From NCBI GenBank assembly GCA_964036315.1, contig OZ038480.1, positions 9,352,703-9,416,702 on the forward strand: a stretch of 64,000 nucleotides of DNA. The letters run 5' to 3'. The DNA is from Acanthosepion esculentum. Taxonomy: Eukaryota > Mollusca > Cephalopoda > Sepiida > Sepiidae. Within the stretch, counting starts at the first letter, position 1. Each line of letters begins with the position of its first letter. Position numbers and translations under genes: made by a program. This document shows, one piece after another, positions 1 through 11,236 of this stretch. The notes under the pieces are model-generated. The model worked only from the letters and a program-made list of their open reading frames with translations, was not told the origin of the DNA and made no database searches.

Positions 1-882
1 CTGCCAATGCAAACGCGTTTTAGTCCTCTAGAAACTATGTGCATATATATATATGTATATATATGTGTGTGTGTGTGTGTCCGTCCGATGCGATGAGAAC
101 GAAAGTAATATATAAATTCCAACGTTCACAGCATTAATCCAAAAGAGGGCTCTATACCGATAGTAGAGCGATAATTATTTATTTATTATAATTTTATCAT
201 ATAGACAAAACCATTTTACTCACTACAAAGATGCAGCTTCGTTTCAGTGCATTTCAACTGCACTTCGACGGGTGAGAATCGAAAATGGTTATGAAGAATC
301 CTGCTTGTAGGCAAACCGTATGTGAAACGTCACTTCCTTTTTCCATTTGTTTGAGAAGAAAAAATACACATCAAGCAAAAAAGGTGACGGGGTGAAACCA
401 TAGTACTTGTTGACAGCAGTTTGGTGAAAAATGGATGGGGTGTTAAACGTTGACTGGTCTGTGGAGATTTTTTCTTGCTGATAAACACTGGTCAAAAGCT
501 TAGGCACATCATCTCACAAGCGTCCTAAGAGTGAGAGGTAGGTGTGGAAAGGTGGAAATAGGGGATAGTAATACGTTGGAGTGGATAAAATTCTAGCGAT
601 AATTCTATTAGTAATTGGAAAAAGTTTTAGTTTACTATAAAATGTCTAGAGCCGCATTGCATATATTTATGTTGGGGCTATCAATTCTAATTCTGTATTC
701 AATGAAAGTGTTTTTTGGATTATTAAATTTAGAATTGTTGATTTCCTCTAAAAAAAAATAAGGGATACTAATATAACCTTTTATAATAAAATTTTGAAAT
801 ATTCCTGGAGAGTATAGCGTGTAGAATAAGTATGGGTGTAAAACAATTTATCTGAAAACATTACCGGTAATATATATGTGAG

Positions 883-943
<61 letters not shown>
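1..943. repeat. AT-rich unique DNA with two (TA/TG)n microsatellites
   Basis: No gene is supported here. A short TA/TG microsatellite lies at about 43-80. A longer (TA)n tract of about 60 bp runs from about 884 to 943 and directly abuts the first base of the LTR at 944. The short reading frame on the minus strand around 289-507 has no recognisable domain and is not treated as a gene. Confidence 0.7.
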
Positions 944-947
<4 letters not shown>

Positions 948-1263
948 ATGGTCCAAGTTCCTTGTACCACGGTGATGGGCTAAGGTAGAATCAATGAAGA
1001 ATAACTCGAACACAAGTATGGAATAACACAGATATATTACAAAACAGAAATATGTACAAAGAAGTAGAAGTATTAGTAATGACTATCAGATTTGGTTAGA
1101 GTGAACTATGTTGTCACGACAAGTATCACTATTCCAATGTCTTACAGTAATCGTCTGACTCGACTCTGTCTCTGACTGACTCTCTGTCTGGCCTTCCTAT
1201 TGAGGAGCAGTATTTATGATGTCCGGAATAGTCCATTATTATGGTGGGTAAGTTACTATAATA
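944..1263 (-). repeat. 3' LTR of a Ty3/gypsy retrotransposon
   Basis: This is the downstream LTR of the minus-strand element. On the plus strand it begins TGTTATGG, the complement of a CCATAACA LTR end, and it closes with a decayed copy of the other end (CTATAATA near 1256-1263). It aligns along its length with the solo LTR at 56857-57148; both carry a GTGGTAC..GG block just before the CCATAACA terminus and a 'ttcactcta' core. A purine-rich tract (GGAATGGGGG in element orientation, 1264-1273) lies immediately upstream, as expected for the polypurine tract priming plus-strand DNA. The left side abuts a (TA)n run, so no clean target duplication can be read. Confidence 0.85.
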
Positions 1264-1426
1264 CCCCCATTCCGTAGCTTTCGCATAGCAGGGGTTTTTA
1301 ATATTTTTTGGGGGGGGGGTCTATTTCCAAATTTTCTATGAACTTTCTTTTTCTGGACGATTTTCTTGGTTCTGGCATTGTTTGCGGTCTTTTTATATCA
1401 AATGTATCGAAAATCGTGTCCATCAC

Positions 1427-2430
1427 CTATTCTTGAGGTGGACCGTTAACATCCTGTAACGGTCTCTTCCTTATTTGGTTTACGTGTCTTCTATGTGAGA
1501 ATTTTTGTCCGTGTACTATGTAAACCATATTGCCGATTCTTTTCTCAATTGTTCCTTGATCCCAGTAAGATGTATTATTTTTATATGCTTTAAAAAAAAC
1601 TTTTTCTCCTGGGAGGAATTTTCTTCTTGGTGCGTACGACTGTGTTACTTGTTTCGTTTGATTTGGTAGCAATTTATCAAATGCTGATCTGATTTTTCTA
1701 GCAAACATCACTTCTGCGGGTGATAAAGTCGATGGTGTAGCATTATTTGGCGTTATTCGATATACCTGAAGAAATTGCTGTAATGATTTTTCCGTAGGCA
1801 CATCATAGGCTTTTCGTAATGTTCTTTTGTGTGTATCATCAAATCTCTCCGCTTTCCCATTTGATACTGGGTGATAAGGCAGGGATTTTATATGATTGAC
1901 TTGATAAATTTCGCAAAACTCTTAGAAATCTGCTGATGTGAATTGCATTCCATTATCTGTGACTATGCAATCCACTACTCCAAACCGAGCGAATAGTTCG
2001 TGGAGGCAATTTATGGTCATTTGTGAAGTAGGACTTTTGCAACGAAGCACCTCCGGCCATTTATTATAACTATCCACTATGATTAAATAGTAGAAACCAT
2101 CAATTGGTCCTTCATAATGTGCGTGTATTCTTGATCACAGACGATCAGTCTCTGGCCATGGCTTCTGGATGATCGGCGGTGCTTTGGCTGCTAAGTTACA
2201 ACACTTGCACATTTCCACCATCTCAGTAATATCCTGGTCCATATTTTTCCAATATACATAGCTTTGCATTAGCGACTTCATTCTATTTTTTTCCAGGATG
2301 TCCCCTGTGCAAATCCTTTAGGATTCGCTTTTGTAGTGTTTTGGGAATTACAACCCTTTCGTTGTAAAGTAGCACATTATCGCATAGAGAAAAGCTGTCC
2401 GATATTTTCTTATCATTTTCTGCTATTTTG
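1427..2430 (-). pseudogene. Ty3/gypsy integrase (broken)
   Basis: Integrase portion of pol, which joins retroelement cDNA to chromosomal DNA. On the minus strand one can read an HHCC zinc-binding region (H-x2-H near 2310, C-x2-C near 2205), a core with the first Asp in a 'DSYNKWPEV' context (near 2075), the second in 'TDNGMQFTS' (near 1960), and the catalytic Glu in 'NGKAERF' (near 1850). The open C-terminal 124 residues include a basic SH3-like segment with a 'GTIEKRIGNMVYIV' GPY/F-type motif. The core is broken by a frameshift near 2290 and in-frame stops near 2135 and 1922. Family membership is clear from motif order and position downstream of RNase H. The enzyme cannot be made. Confidence 0.88.
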
Positions 2431-3199
2431 CTTTTGTTTCATGTATAAATTCATCATTTTTGGCTTCATTTTTTATGTCTTGTAGTGTGACGGGGGGGGG
2501 GGTTCTAACTGTACAACATAGTACTGTCCTGATATCTTCTTCATTTCTTAAGGCTGTGATTACCGTATCTTCCAGTGGCTCTGTATTTGTTGGTATAAAT
2601 CTCGACAGACCATCCGCATTCCCGATCTTTTTCGTTGATAAATACTCCAATCTGAAATTGTAGTTCAGAAGAATTGTTCCCCATCTAAGTAACCTATTTG
2701 CAGTGTAAATCGGTAGACATTTCTTCGAACCAAAAATTGTTAGTAACGGTTTGTGATCCGTCTGCAGAGTAAAATATCTGCCATAGATATACCTATGAAA
2801 CCTTGTGACTGCGAAGATAATTCCCAGAGATTCTTTCTCTATTTGTAAGTAATTTTTCTCCACTAGTAGAAGGGTTCGAGAAGCATGTGCGATGGGTTTT
2901 ATTGTCCCATCTGGCATTTTATGTAATATACACGCGCCAGCTCCGTAGGGGCTCGCGTCACTTCCTACAATAATTTCTAATTTAGGATCGTAGTGTGCCA
3001 AAAATAAATCTGAAATTAACGTTTTAATTATTTTGTCAAATGTTTCCTGGCATTGATCTGTCCACTCCCAAACTTTTTCTTTCTTTAGCAGCTCGTTCAG
3101 TGGTGCGCGAAGTTTATGTATTTGAGAAATGAATTCCTGGTAGTAACTCATTAAACCTAGAAAACTTTGTAGTTCTGTTATGTTCTTAGGACTTGGCAA
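2423..3199 (-). pseudogene. Ty3/gypsy RT connection and RNase H domain
   Basis: A 258-residue open segment, continuous in reading order with the RT domain upstream. It starts in the RT thumb ('ITELQSFLGLMSYY') and contains the RNase H core, with the first acidic residue in 'VGSDASPYGAG' (about residue 80), then a 'FAVTRFHRYIYG' block and 'LQTDHKPL', all typical of Ty3-class RNase H, which removes the RNA strand during cDNA synthesis. A short overlap with the upstream frame (3186-3199) marks a frameshift. After residue 250 the frame closes at TAG just before the integrase zinc region. Confidence 0.88.
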
Positions 3200-4255
3200 T
3201 TTTTTTTATTGCTGTTGACCTTTCAGGGTCTGGTCGTCTTCCTTCTTGATCTGTGATATGGCCAAGGTATTTAATTTCCTTTATGAAAAAGTCGCATTTG
3301 TTTTCTTTTACTTTGAATCCATAGCTTTGTATTCTCTTAAACGCCTCTTGTACATGTTGCCAGTGTTGTTCAACGCTTTCGCTATTAATCAATACGTCAT
3401 CCAGGTATGCAATCATGTACTCTAGTCCGGCAAGCATCGTATCCATTGTCTGTTGGAATATAGCCGGCGCGACTTTAATCCCAAATGGTAGTCTTTGGTA
3501 TCTGTACAATCCTTTGTGTGTGTTTATGCACAGTAGTTTTGAACTTTCCTCATCGACTGGGATTTGCAGGTACGCTTCACTTAAATCTATTTTTGAAAAA
3601 TATTTTCCGCCATTTCATTTAGTGAATACTTCTTCTGGACTGGGTAGAGGATAGTGGTAGTCCTTTATTGCCACGTTCAAACCTGTAGAAAAATCAGCGT
3701 AAACTCGAATTTCGCCTGATTTCTTTTTGACGTAGACCGTCGGTGCGGCCCATTTACTGTATTCTACTTTTGTTAATATGCCAGTGTTTTCGAGTCTAGC
3801 TAATTCTTGATCAATTTTTTCTATTGACGCAAACGGTACGCTCCTTTTTTTCTTGAAGATAGGTTGAACGTTTTCTTTTATCTCGATGTTTGCTGCCATT
3901 TTCTTACATCTTCCGTGACCAGCTGAAAATACTTCGGGGAAACTCGTTTTTAGTTTCTCTTTTAATTTGTCTGCCTCGGTTGGTAAGCTTTTTACATTTT
4001 GGCAGTATGTACTTATAGGTAAATCCCACAGTTCGAATTTTTGCATCCAGTCCGTTCCGAATAGGTTTTCTGTATTTCTTAAGACGTACATTTTTAGTTT
4101 TTTCGTCATTCCATTAAATGTTGCGGTTGTAATCACTTCACCCTCAAATTTTATCTTTCTCCACGTTACTGATCTAGCATTTTTATCCGTTTTTAACATG
4201 GCAGGTTTGTTCAGTTTTTTTCCATGTTTGTAGGTTTATCATACTTATTATAAAA
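3186..4255 (-). pseudogene. Ty3/gypsy protease remnant and reverse transcriptase
   Basis: Two open segments carry most of RT, the enzyme that copies element RNA to DNA. The upstream one (4199-3615, open upstream to about 4250) starts with a protease C-terminus ('NLFGTDWMQKF') and runs into RT fingers ('AAPTVYVKKKSGEIR'). A frameshift near 3612 is followed by the 'SKIDLSEAYLQI' palm motif and then the active-site box 'YLDD' (3396-3407) in the 107-residue segment 3509-3186. Both catalytic motifs survive. The frame is broken at about 3612 and 3199, and the protease active-site Asp region is absent because a Helitron begins here. Confidence 0.9.
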
Positions 4256-4259
4256 CCAA

Positions 4260-5319
4260 GGTTGTGTGTGGGGGGTGTCTGTTCGTTTATATATGGGATC
4301 GGATTTCCTACATTTTTCAACCGATTTCAACAAAACTTCACAGCACTACGTAAAATTACCCGGCGGTGGTTCTGACAGCCCCCAAAATTGGAAAAACACA
4401 ATTGTTTTTTTGCTCGAAATCAATTTGAAAGCACGGGTAAGGACCATTTATGCAGATTTTTCGCAGTCTTTGGACGATGTTTTGTTACCGAGCCACTAAA
4501 ACAAAGCAAATGGTCCAGTTTCTGATAGCACTAACCCTTGGCTATCTAACAAGTACAAAATTGTTTGCAAGTCTGTCAAAGCCGCTTGACCAGGGAACCA
4601 TAAACGTGGAGTACCAAGGGACAGAATTTAGCCCTCTGAACACACATTCACTGGCACAGTATGTACAGTTTTGGTTTGATTCAAATAAAATTTACATTTT
4701 CGTCAAAAATAACCGTAGCTGCACGCGGATCAATCTTTTTTGTAACTTCCTTACACACGCACAGCTACTTACAACCGAGTCCGCGTATCGATACCGAGAC
4801 TGCTGCAAGCTCATTGGTCGCTTTCACAGAGCTTGACCTTGGGGCCTATCCAATAATCGCGCAGGATTTCTCACACGTTATAGCGCCCGCGTGATCGCGC
4901 GTCAGCTTATGTGTATGTGTGCTCAAGGTCAACCACCTCTATTGCGTGACTCGAGCGTGCTTTCACACTTTTGCGTTTATTGTTACCCGCGTGCATGCAC
5001 TTGGCTTACTTTATTCGCCTACTTCGGACACCGCAAGTTGTTGGTTACGTGTTCTAGCTGCTTTTTTGTTTTATAGTTCCAACCCAACCCCACATACGTT
5101 AGCCAATTGTACTAAAAACCCATTTACTTTTGGATTTACCCTTGGTTTACCTTTTTAAATTTCCAGTTTTTAGTTTCGAGTTCACTTTTAGTAACATCTG
5201 AACTAATTTTACTGGGTGTTCCCCTTTTTGTGTATACGTTAGCAGTGCGCGTTTTTTCGTTTTGGATTTATCGAAATCTCTTTTTAAGCTTTACCCTCTT
5301 TGACGTTTTTACTGTTTGG
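4260..5319 (+). other. Helitron 5' non-coding region
   Basis: About 1 kb between the element's left boundary and its coding region. Local composition is richer in CpG than the AT-rich flanks. Open frames of 60-130 codons occur but have no recognisable domain and overlap one another in different frames, so none is called. A promoter for the Rep-helicase gene would be expected here; I cannot point to a specific one. Confidence 0.5.
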
Positions 5320-8300
5320 ATGCCACCTAAAAGAAGGAAACTGACGGCGCACAGCAGCTGCCTCCGCTGCTAGAGCAGCGAGGGGGAGTGAAACCCCTGA
5401 ACAGACATCTTTGCGTCTTTCAAGGATGGCCTCGAGCTCAGCTGCTCGCTTATCTACGGAAAGCGTCGCTGCGCGGACTGAAACCCCAAGAAACCGCTCA
5501 TCGTCGCTTTAGAAATGCTCTATGCACCGCGTCTGACAGAGCATTAGAAAGCCCTGCACAGACCACTGTTCATCGCGTTAGAAATGCCCATTCCACCGCG
5601 TCTGACAGAGCCTTAGAAAGCCCTGCACAGACCACTATTCGTCGCGTTAGAAATGCTCGCTCCACCGCATCTGACAGAGCCTTAGAAAGCCCTGCACAGA
5701 CCACTGTTCGTCGCGTTAGAAATGCCCGCTCTACTGCGTCTGCCAGGGCTGCAGTAAACTCTGAAATACGCTGTCAACGGCTTCAAAAAATTAGCCAACT
5801 TCGACCTTCTTTGAATGGCGCAACTTCGCCGTCTGCGTCATTTTGGTCAGATGCCGCATACAATTATGACTGCACTGTCAACTATTCCGCTAGGAGAGAC
5901 GTACAAATAAGGACCATGGATAAAGTTTGCACTTTTTGCGTTGCAAAAAGTGGGCCGGTGAGCAACCTGGGCTTTGTTGCTCTGGGGTGAAAATCAAAAT
6001 CCCTTCTTTAGACGAACCTCCCCAGCCGCTTAGGGACCTCCTTCTGGGTACAACTTCGGATTCAACGCATTTTCTTGAAGCAATACGAAAGTACAACTGT
6101 TGCTTCCAGATGACGTCTTTTAGTGCAAAGGCTATTAGTGAGTGGGGGTGGATGCCTACTTTCAAAGTGCAAGGCCAGGTTTACCACTTAATGGGATCAC
6201 TTTTGGCTGATCAGTGAGAGACACCGTAGTTCCTACAAATTTACTTTCTCGCTGACGACAACGAGCAGGTTGATGCGCGTCTCGGCATTCTGTCTAGCGA
6301 TATTTCCGTCGGTCCCCGTAGAGACATTCTGTTCCGTCTACAAAACATGCTTCACGAAACTAAGAGTTACATCCGAAGCTTAAAGTTTGCGTTGCAGACA
6401 GACGGCCTCAAGGTGAGCATGAGCGTCGCTTCAATGCTCCTGCATGTAATGAAGTCGCCGCAGTCATCCACGGTGAGGAGCATAACTGCCGTGACGTCAT
6501 AAAGTATTGGGGCGGTGGTCTGCGTCGCATCAGTGAAACCTACCGTTCATACGACTTTCTCCAGTACCCCTTCTTTTTTCATACGGAAGCGATGGGTACC
6601 ACTTCAAAATCCCAATATACCAGGCATGCAGCGATTCCATGTCGACCTCAAAGACGGTCTCCTGTAGGGTTTACTACGCCTACATTTTTATGGTTAGGGA
6701 GGGTGAATTTAACCACTTGCACAGGTTCCGTCAACTATTTCTTCAATTCGCTGTTGACATGGCTGCAAAAATGGAGTCGGAGAGGTTAGGATTCATCAAG
6801 TCAAACCAATCCAAACTTAGAACCGACTCCTACATTCACCTTCGTGATGGTCTGCGTTCTGATGGTGACCCACGCAATCTCGGCAAACCGTGCATTTTGC
6901 CTTCCTCTTACACTGGTGGCCCTCGATACATGCATGAAAGGACACAAGACGCAATGACCTATGTTCGTCATTACGGGAGGCCTGATTTGTTCGTCACGTT
7001 CACGTGCAATCCGAAATGGGTTGAAATCACACGCGAACGTTTTCCAGGTCAGCAGTACTCACACCGCCCTGACCTAATTGCCTGCGTTTTCCGCTTACAG
7101 CTGTGTAAGCTTATGGATTTAATCCTTAAAGGGCAAGTCTTCGGACGCATTAAGTTTCATATGTATATAGTGGAATGGAAGAAATGCGGTTTGCCTTATG
7201 CCCACATTCTGCTGTGGCACAACGATAAGGTTGGTGCAAACAAAATAGACGATTTTATTTCTGCTGAAATTCCGGATCCTGCGCTGGATCCTTTGCTCCA
7301 CGAAATCATTAAAAACAATATGATACACGGCCCCTGTGGCGCGAATTATGAAACAAGGTCATGTTGGTCAAGCGGCCCCACTTGCGCAAAGGGTTACCCC
7401 CGTAAGTTTATCTCAGAAACGCGACGAGTGGTTACCCACTGTACAGACGTAGAATCCCCGCTGAGGGCGGCAGAACTGTGACAGCTAAGGGGCACACTCT
7501 GGACAAACGTTAGGTGGTGCCTTATTGCCCGCTGCTGTCCAAGACTTTTGGAGCTCATATAAACGTTGAATACTGCCACTCGGTTAAGTCAATAAAGTAC
7601 ATTTGCAAGTACGTTAATAAAGGCAGCGATGCTGCCGTTTTCGGTATCCGGCGCGACAATTGCGTTGACATGGTGGCCGATTACGTGGCTGGACGCTACC
7701 TCAGCAGTAGCGAGGCCTTTTCGCGAATTTTCGGATTCCCCATACACGAAAGAGCTCCAGCCATTGTGCAGCTTGCTGTTCACTTAGGAAATGGACAGAG
7801 GATGTACTTCACCGAACAAAACGCCCAGCAGGTTGCGGAAAACCCTAAAGACACAACCCTAACGGCTTTCTTTAAATTATGCTCAACAGATGCTTTTGCC
7901 AAAACATTGATATACCCCCAAGTCCCGTCCTACTACGTGTGGTCAAACAACCGGTGGGTTCGGCGAAAGGCTGGCGACCCTGTCGAGGGTTATTCCGATG
8001 TGAGGTCTAACTGTTGCCTTGGACGCGTTTATACTGTGCCCCCAAGCCAGCAAGAGTGCTTTTACCTCCACCTTCTACTTCATGAAATTACTGGGCCAAC
8101 GAGTTTCACAGATATTCGCACTGTCAACGGCATAGGGTGCCAGTCTTAGAGAGAGGCATGCTTCCGTTTGGGATTGCTTGAAGACGACTCCAAATGGGAT
8201 GCAGCCATGGCGCAGGGTGAACTTCTCAGAACGCCATCACGGCTTCGAACGCTGTTCGCCATTTTGCTTTTGCGATGTGAACTAAGCGATCCTCTGTCGC

Positions 8301-9895
8301 TCTGGCTAAAGTACAGAGAATCCATGTCAGAGGATGTGCTGTTCTCCGTTCACCGTAACAGCCCAGGAGTTGAATGCGGTTTCACTGACTTCATATTCAA
8401 CAGAGCGCTGGTGGCCCTACTAACTTACTGTTTACCACCACCGCTCAGCGACGGTTTTGACACTGTACCACCTGAGTTATTTCGGGAAACATCCTACTCC
8501 ATCGAGGAGCTGAACGCATACATTACCGAAAACGAGCCCAAACTTCTACCTGATCAGAGGGTTGCTTTCACTATCATAACAGACAGGGCACACTGCTCCA
8601 GTGGAGGTATATACTTTTTACATGCGCCCAGAGGAACTGGCAAAACTTTTGTTACTAAATTAGTCCTTGCAGGGGTACGGCGTCGTGGGGAGATCGCTAT
8701 TGCGGTCGCATCTTCCGGGATTGCTGCAAAGTTGCTACCGGAAGGTAGAACCGCTCATTCGGCTTTTAGGTTGCCGCTTGAACTATGCCGGTCACAATCT
8801 CCTCTCTGCAACATAACAAAGAATTCGCCACAGGCTGAAGTTCTGCGGAGATGCAAAACTATAGTTTGGGATGAGTGCATGATGGCACACAAGGGCACCT
8901 TTGAGCCACTTGACCGAAGTCTCCAAGACATCCGCGATCCCATGGGTGGGCTAACACTTCTCCTCGCAGACGACTTTAGGCAGACACTACCTGTTATTCC
9001 TAAAGGTACACTGGTGACGCTGTCTGCACCTGCATGAAGTCGCCTGCCCTTTGGCACCACGTGGAGGCTCTTAAACTGAGCACGAACCTGCTTGCCTACG
9101 AATGGGGGCTCCAGATCCGCTGACTTCGCACGGGACCTTCTTGCTCTTGGGGAGGGGAAAATGCCATCTGACACACAGGGTTTTGTGCAGATGGATCAGC
9201 TTGCCACCACTGTTGAATCACCGGATGAATTGATGAATGCAGTTTTCTACAACCCAACCACTAATTTTGCCGATGCCGATTGGCTTGCTGGGCGGTCCAT
9301 ATTGGCACCGAAGAAGTGTACAGTTGATTCCATCAACCTTAAACTGTTGGATTGCATTCCCGTGCAATGTCATATTTATAAGTACATCGACAGAACGTCC
9401 GATCCATCTGAATTAGCTGAGTACCCCAGAGAAGTTTTGAACTTCCTTCAGCCGTCCGGACTCCCACCTCATATTTTTCGGCTCAAAGTTGGTGCTTCGA
9501 TTATGCTAATCAGGAATTTGCTCCCACCTAAACAGTGCAATGGGACTCGCCTCATTATTAAATCCCTTTCTCCGAACTTGATTGAGGTGACCATTGCAAC
9601 TGGCTGCGGCAAGGGGGAAGTCGTTCTGATTCCCAGGATGCATCTTCTTCCGTCAGACGCAAGCATACCAATCAACTTTCGTCGCTCACAATTTCCCGTG
9701 AAGCTTTACTTTGCTATGTCCATTAACAAATCACAAGGAGAGACGCTTAGCATCGTAGGTCTGCATTTACGTGAGCAGTGCTTCTCTCACGGCCAACTCT
9801 ACGTTGGGTGCTCACGAGTTGGGTCTGAGGACAGGGCTTTCATTTACTCTCCCAACAACTGTGCTAGAAACATAACCTTCACGGAGGTCCTGTAA
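5320..9895 (+). pseudogene. Helitron Rep-helicase (HUH endonuclease plus PIF1-type helicase), decayed
   Basis: Single transposase of the Helitron. Rep nicks and joins single-stranded DNA; the C-terminal PIF1-like helicase unwinds it. Order: basic N-terminus from ATG 5320 ('MPPKRRK'), a 23-residue repeat block (about 5500-5745), a Cys-containing segment and Helitron-like N domain (5927-6800), Rep (6900-7620) with 'EWKKCGLPYAHILLW' and 'YICKYVNKG', then helicase with Walker A 'APRGTGKTF' (8621-8650), Walker B 'IVWDEC' (about 8865), 'DDFRQTLPVIP' (8970-9000), and motifs near 'AMSINKSQGETL' and 'LYVGCSRV' (9715-9820). Stop at 9895. Breaks: frame changes near 5500, 5925, 6220, 6410, 6600, 7480 and 9030, and an in-frame TAG at 8147-8149. 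The first His of the HUH motif is Tyr (TAT, 7197-7199). Identity is certain; it is inactive. Confidence 0.93.
5500..5745 (+). repeat. 69-bp in-frame coding repeats in the Helitron N-terminus
   Basis: Three to four copies of a 69-bp unit, in phase with the reading frame, give a 23-residue repeat with core 'ASDRALESPAQTT' followed by an Arg-rich 'RRVRNARST' segment. 'tctgacagagc' landmarks fall at about 5532, 5602 and 5671, with a diverged copy at 5740. The repeat is Arg/Ser/Ala-rich and probably disordered and DNA-binding by charge; that role is inference. Confidence 0.8.
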
Positions 9896-11208
9896 ACAAC
9901 CCGCCCGGTAGCGTTTAAGCGCCATGCACACATATGCAGTACGATTGCATGGCAATTTTTTTGTTTGTCATATTGGTTTTAACGTTAGGTCGTTGTAGTC
10001 TACACTTGCCATTACTAAGACATCTTTGTAAAGGTTATCCAGCTCTTTTGCTGCCTTCTGACTTTCATACCTTCACCCGCCATCATGGCGTTTGTTTGTA
10101 TACTATGATAACCTCATCGTATTCATTTGCAACACAAGCTGCTAGACACATGAACACCGGCATTAGACATGATTGCTCCACTAAAGTTCCGGTTTCATTA
10201 ACAGTTGATCGGAGCACCTGCAGTTCGTCCCAGTGCATACAAGCACATTCACTCTTGAGAAGCTTCAGAGTACGTTTAATTGTCACAAAAGTCGAGTGCG
10301 TCTACGAAATTCAGGCTTCTGCTTCCATATACACTTTACGGCTCCCATCGGTGAAACATGTCAGTCATACGGCTCTATTGTTTTGTTTGTAGTCGTGTAA
10401 AAAAAACTAAAGACACACGCCAAGTACGGCGACCCCGGTCGGTTTTCATAAGCTCTCAGCCGTGATATTGACCGCGACTGAAGAGAAAGCACATTTTCAT
10501 TGCAATTGAGGCGCTCGGCCGTACAGCGACCCCGGTCCGGTCCCATGAGCTCTCAGCGTGATGTTGACTGCGACTGAAGAGAAGGCACTTCTCCATTGCA
10601 TTTACGATGCTCGGCCTTACGGTTACCCCCGTTGCGGTTTTAAGGGCTCTCAGGCGTGATGTAGACAGTGACAGATCAGAATAAAGGAGGTTATATCACA
10701 GAAATTTTCTTACCATGACACCCCGTCACTGTTCGCCCTTCTCTCGGTTTTACGGTTCTGCTTTATGGTCGTGGCAGCGCCGTCTTTTACGCATAAGACG
10801 CGTCTTTTAGTTAGACAAGCGGTTTGTTTGTGATTGCGCACGGCACATACTTTATGTCTATGGCTTCCTCACGGCACGTTTTCCCTTCAATCCCTATGTA
10901 TGTTGCAACTGAATCGTGGTTCCTTCACTACTTACCACAAGTGCTTCCAGTAATGGTTAACGGTCCAATTGGTTAAAGCAGTAACTGCTGCCAGCTTTTA
11001 CTCACAGATGTCTTAGTAATGGCAAATGACTGATGCTACAACGGCTTTCCGTTACTTCCTTCGATACCTTCGAATACTTGGGCCTGCATGATGTCTGCTT
11101 AAACTTTGTGTGCATTGCGTTTCAACATTTTGTAGAAACTTAGTTCCTGTCGACTTACAAAGCACATCTCTCAAAGCAACAGCCGTCCCCAACTCTTACT
11201 GTTACATC
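9896..11208 (+). other. Helitron 3' non-coding region with 96-bp tandem repeats
   Basis: About 1.3 kb between the helicase stop and the terminal hairpin. It holds three tandem copies of a unit of about 96 bp, starting at 10424, 10521 and 10617; each has 'gac/accccgg' near its start and 'gctctcag' about 30 bp later. Otherwise I see no gene; frames of 60-150 codons have no recognised domain. Confidence 0.65.
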
Positions 11209-11236
11209 CCCGGGCAACGCCGGGCTCTACTGCTAG
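11209..11236 (+). terminator. Helitron 3' terminal hairpin and CTAG end
   Basis: A 5-bp GC-only stem (CCCGG/CCGGG) with a 6-nt loop at 11209-11224, then CTCTACTGCTAG ending at 11236, then T. In Helitrons this hairpin plus CTRR end is the rolling-circle stop signal. It is intact here although the protein gene is dead, so the end could in principle be used by a related Rep supplied in trans (inference). Confidence 0.88.

Larger units (their letters stand above)
4250..11236 (+). mobile_element. Helitron rolling-circle transposon, nested in the Ty3 element
   Basis: A plus-strand element of about 7 kb splits the minus-strand Ty3 element: pol lies to its left and gag to its right. Its 3' end is textbook: a GC-rich hairpin (CCCGG-gcaacg-CCGGG, 11209-11224), a 12-nt spacer and a CTAG terminus (11233-11236) followed by T, the usual Helitron target base. 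It encodes one Rep-helicase protein (5320-9895, broken). The left end is less certain: the flanking protease frame stops between 4243 and 4260, but I do not see a clean 5' TC terminus, so that boundary is approximate. Confidence 0.88.

Noticed and set aside
4266..5158. Several plus-strand frames of 60-130 codons upstream of the Helitron gene as accessory Helitron genes
   Set aside because: They overlap in different frames, have no recognised domain, and lie where Helitrons normally have non-coding sequence.
5890..6165. Minus-strand frame opposite the Helitron gene as a nested gene
   Set aside because: It is the antisense shadow of the Rep-helicase N-terminal region.
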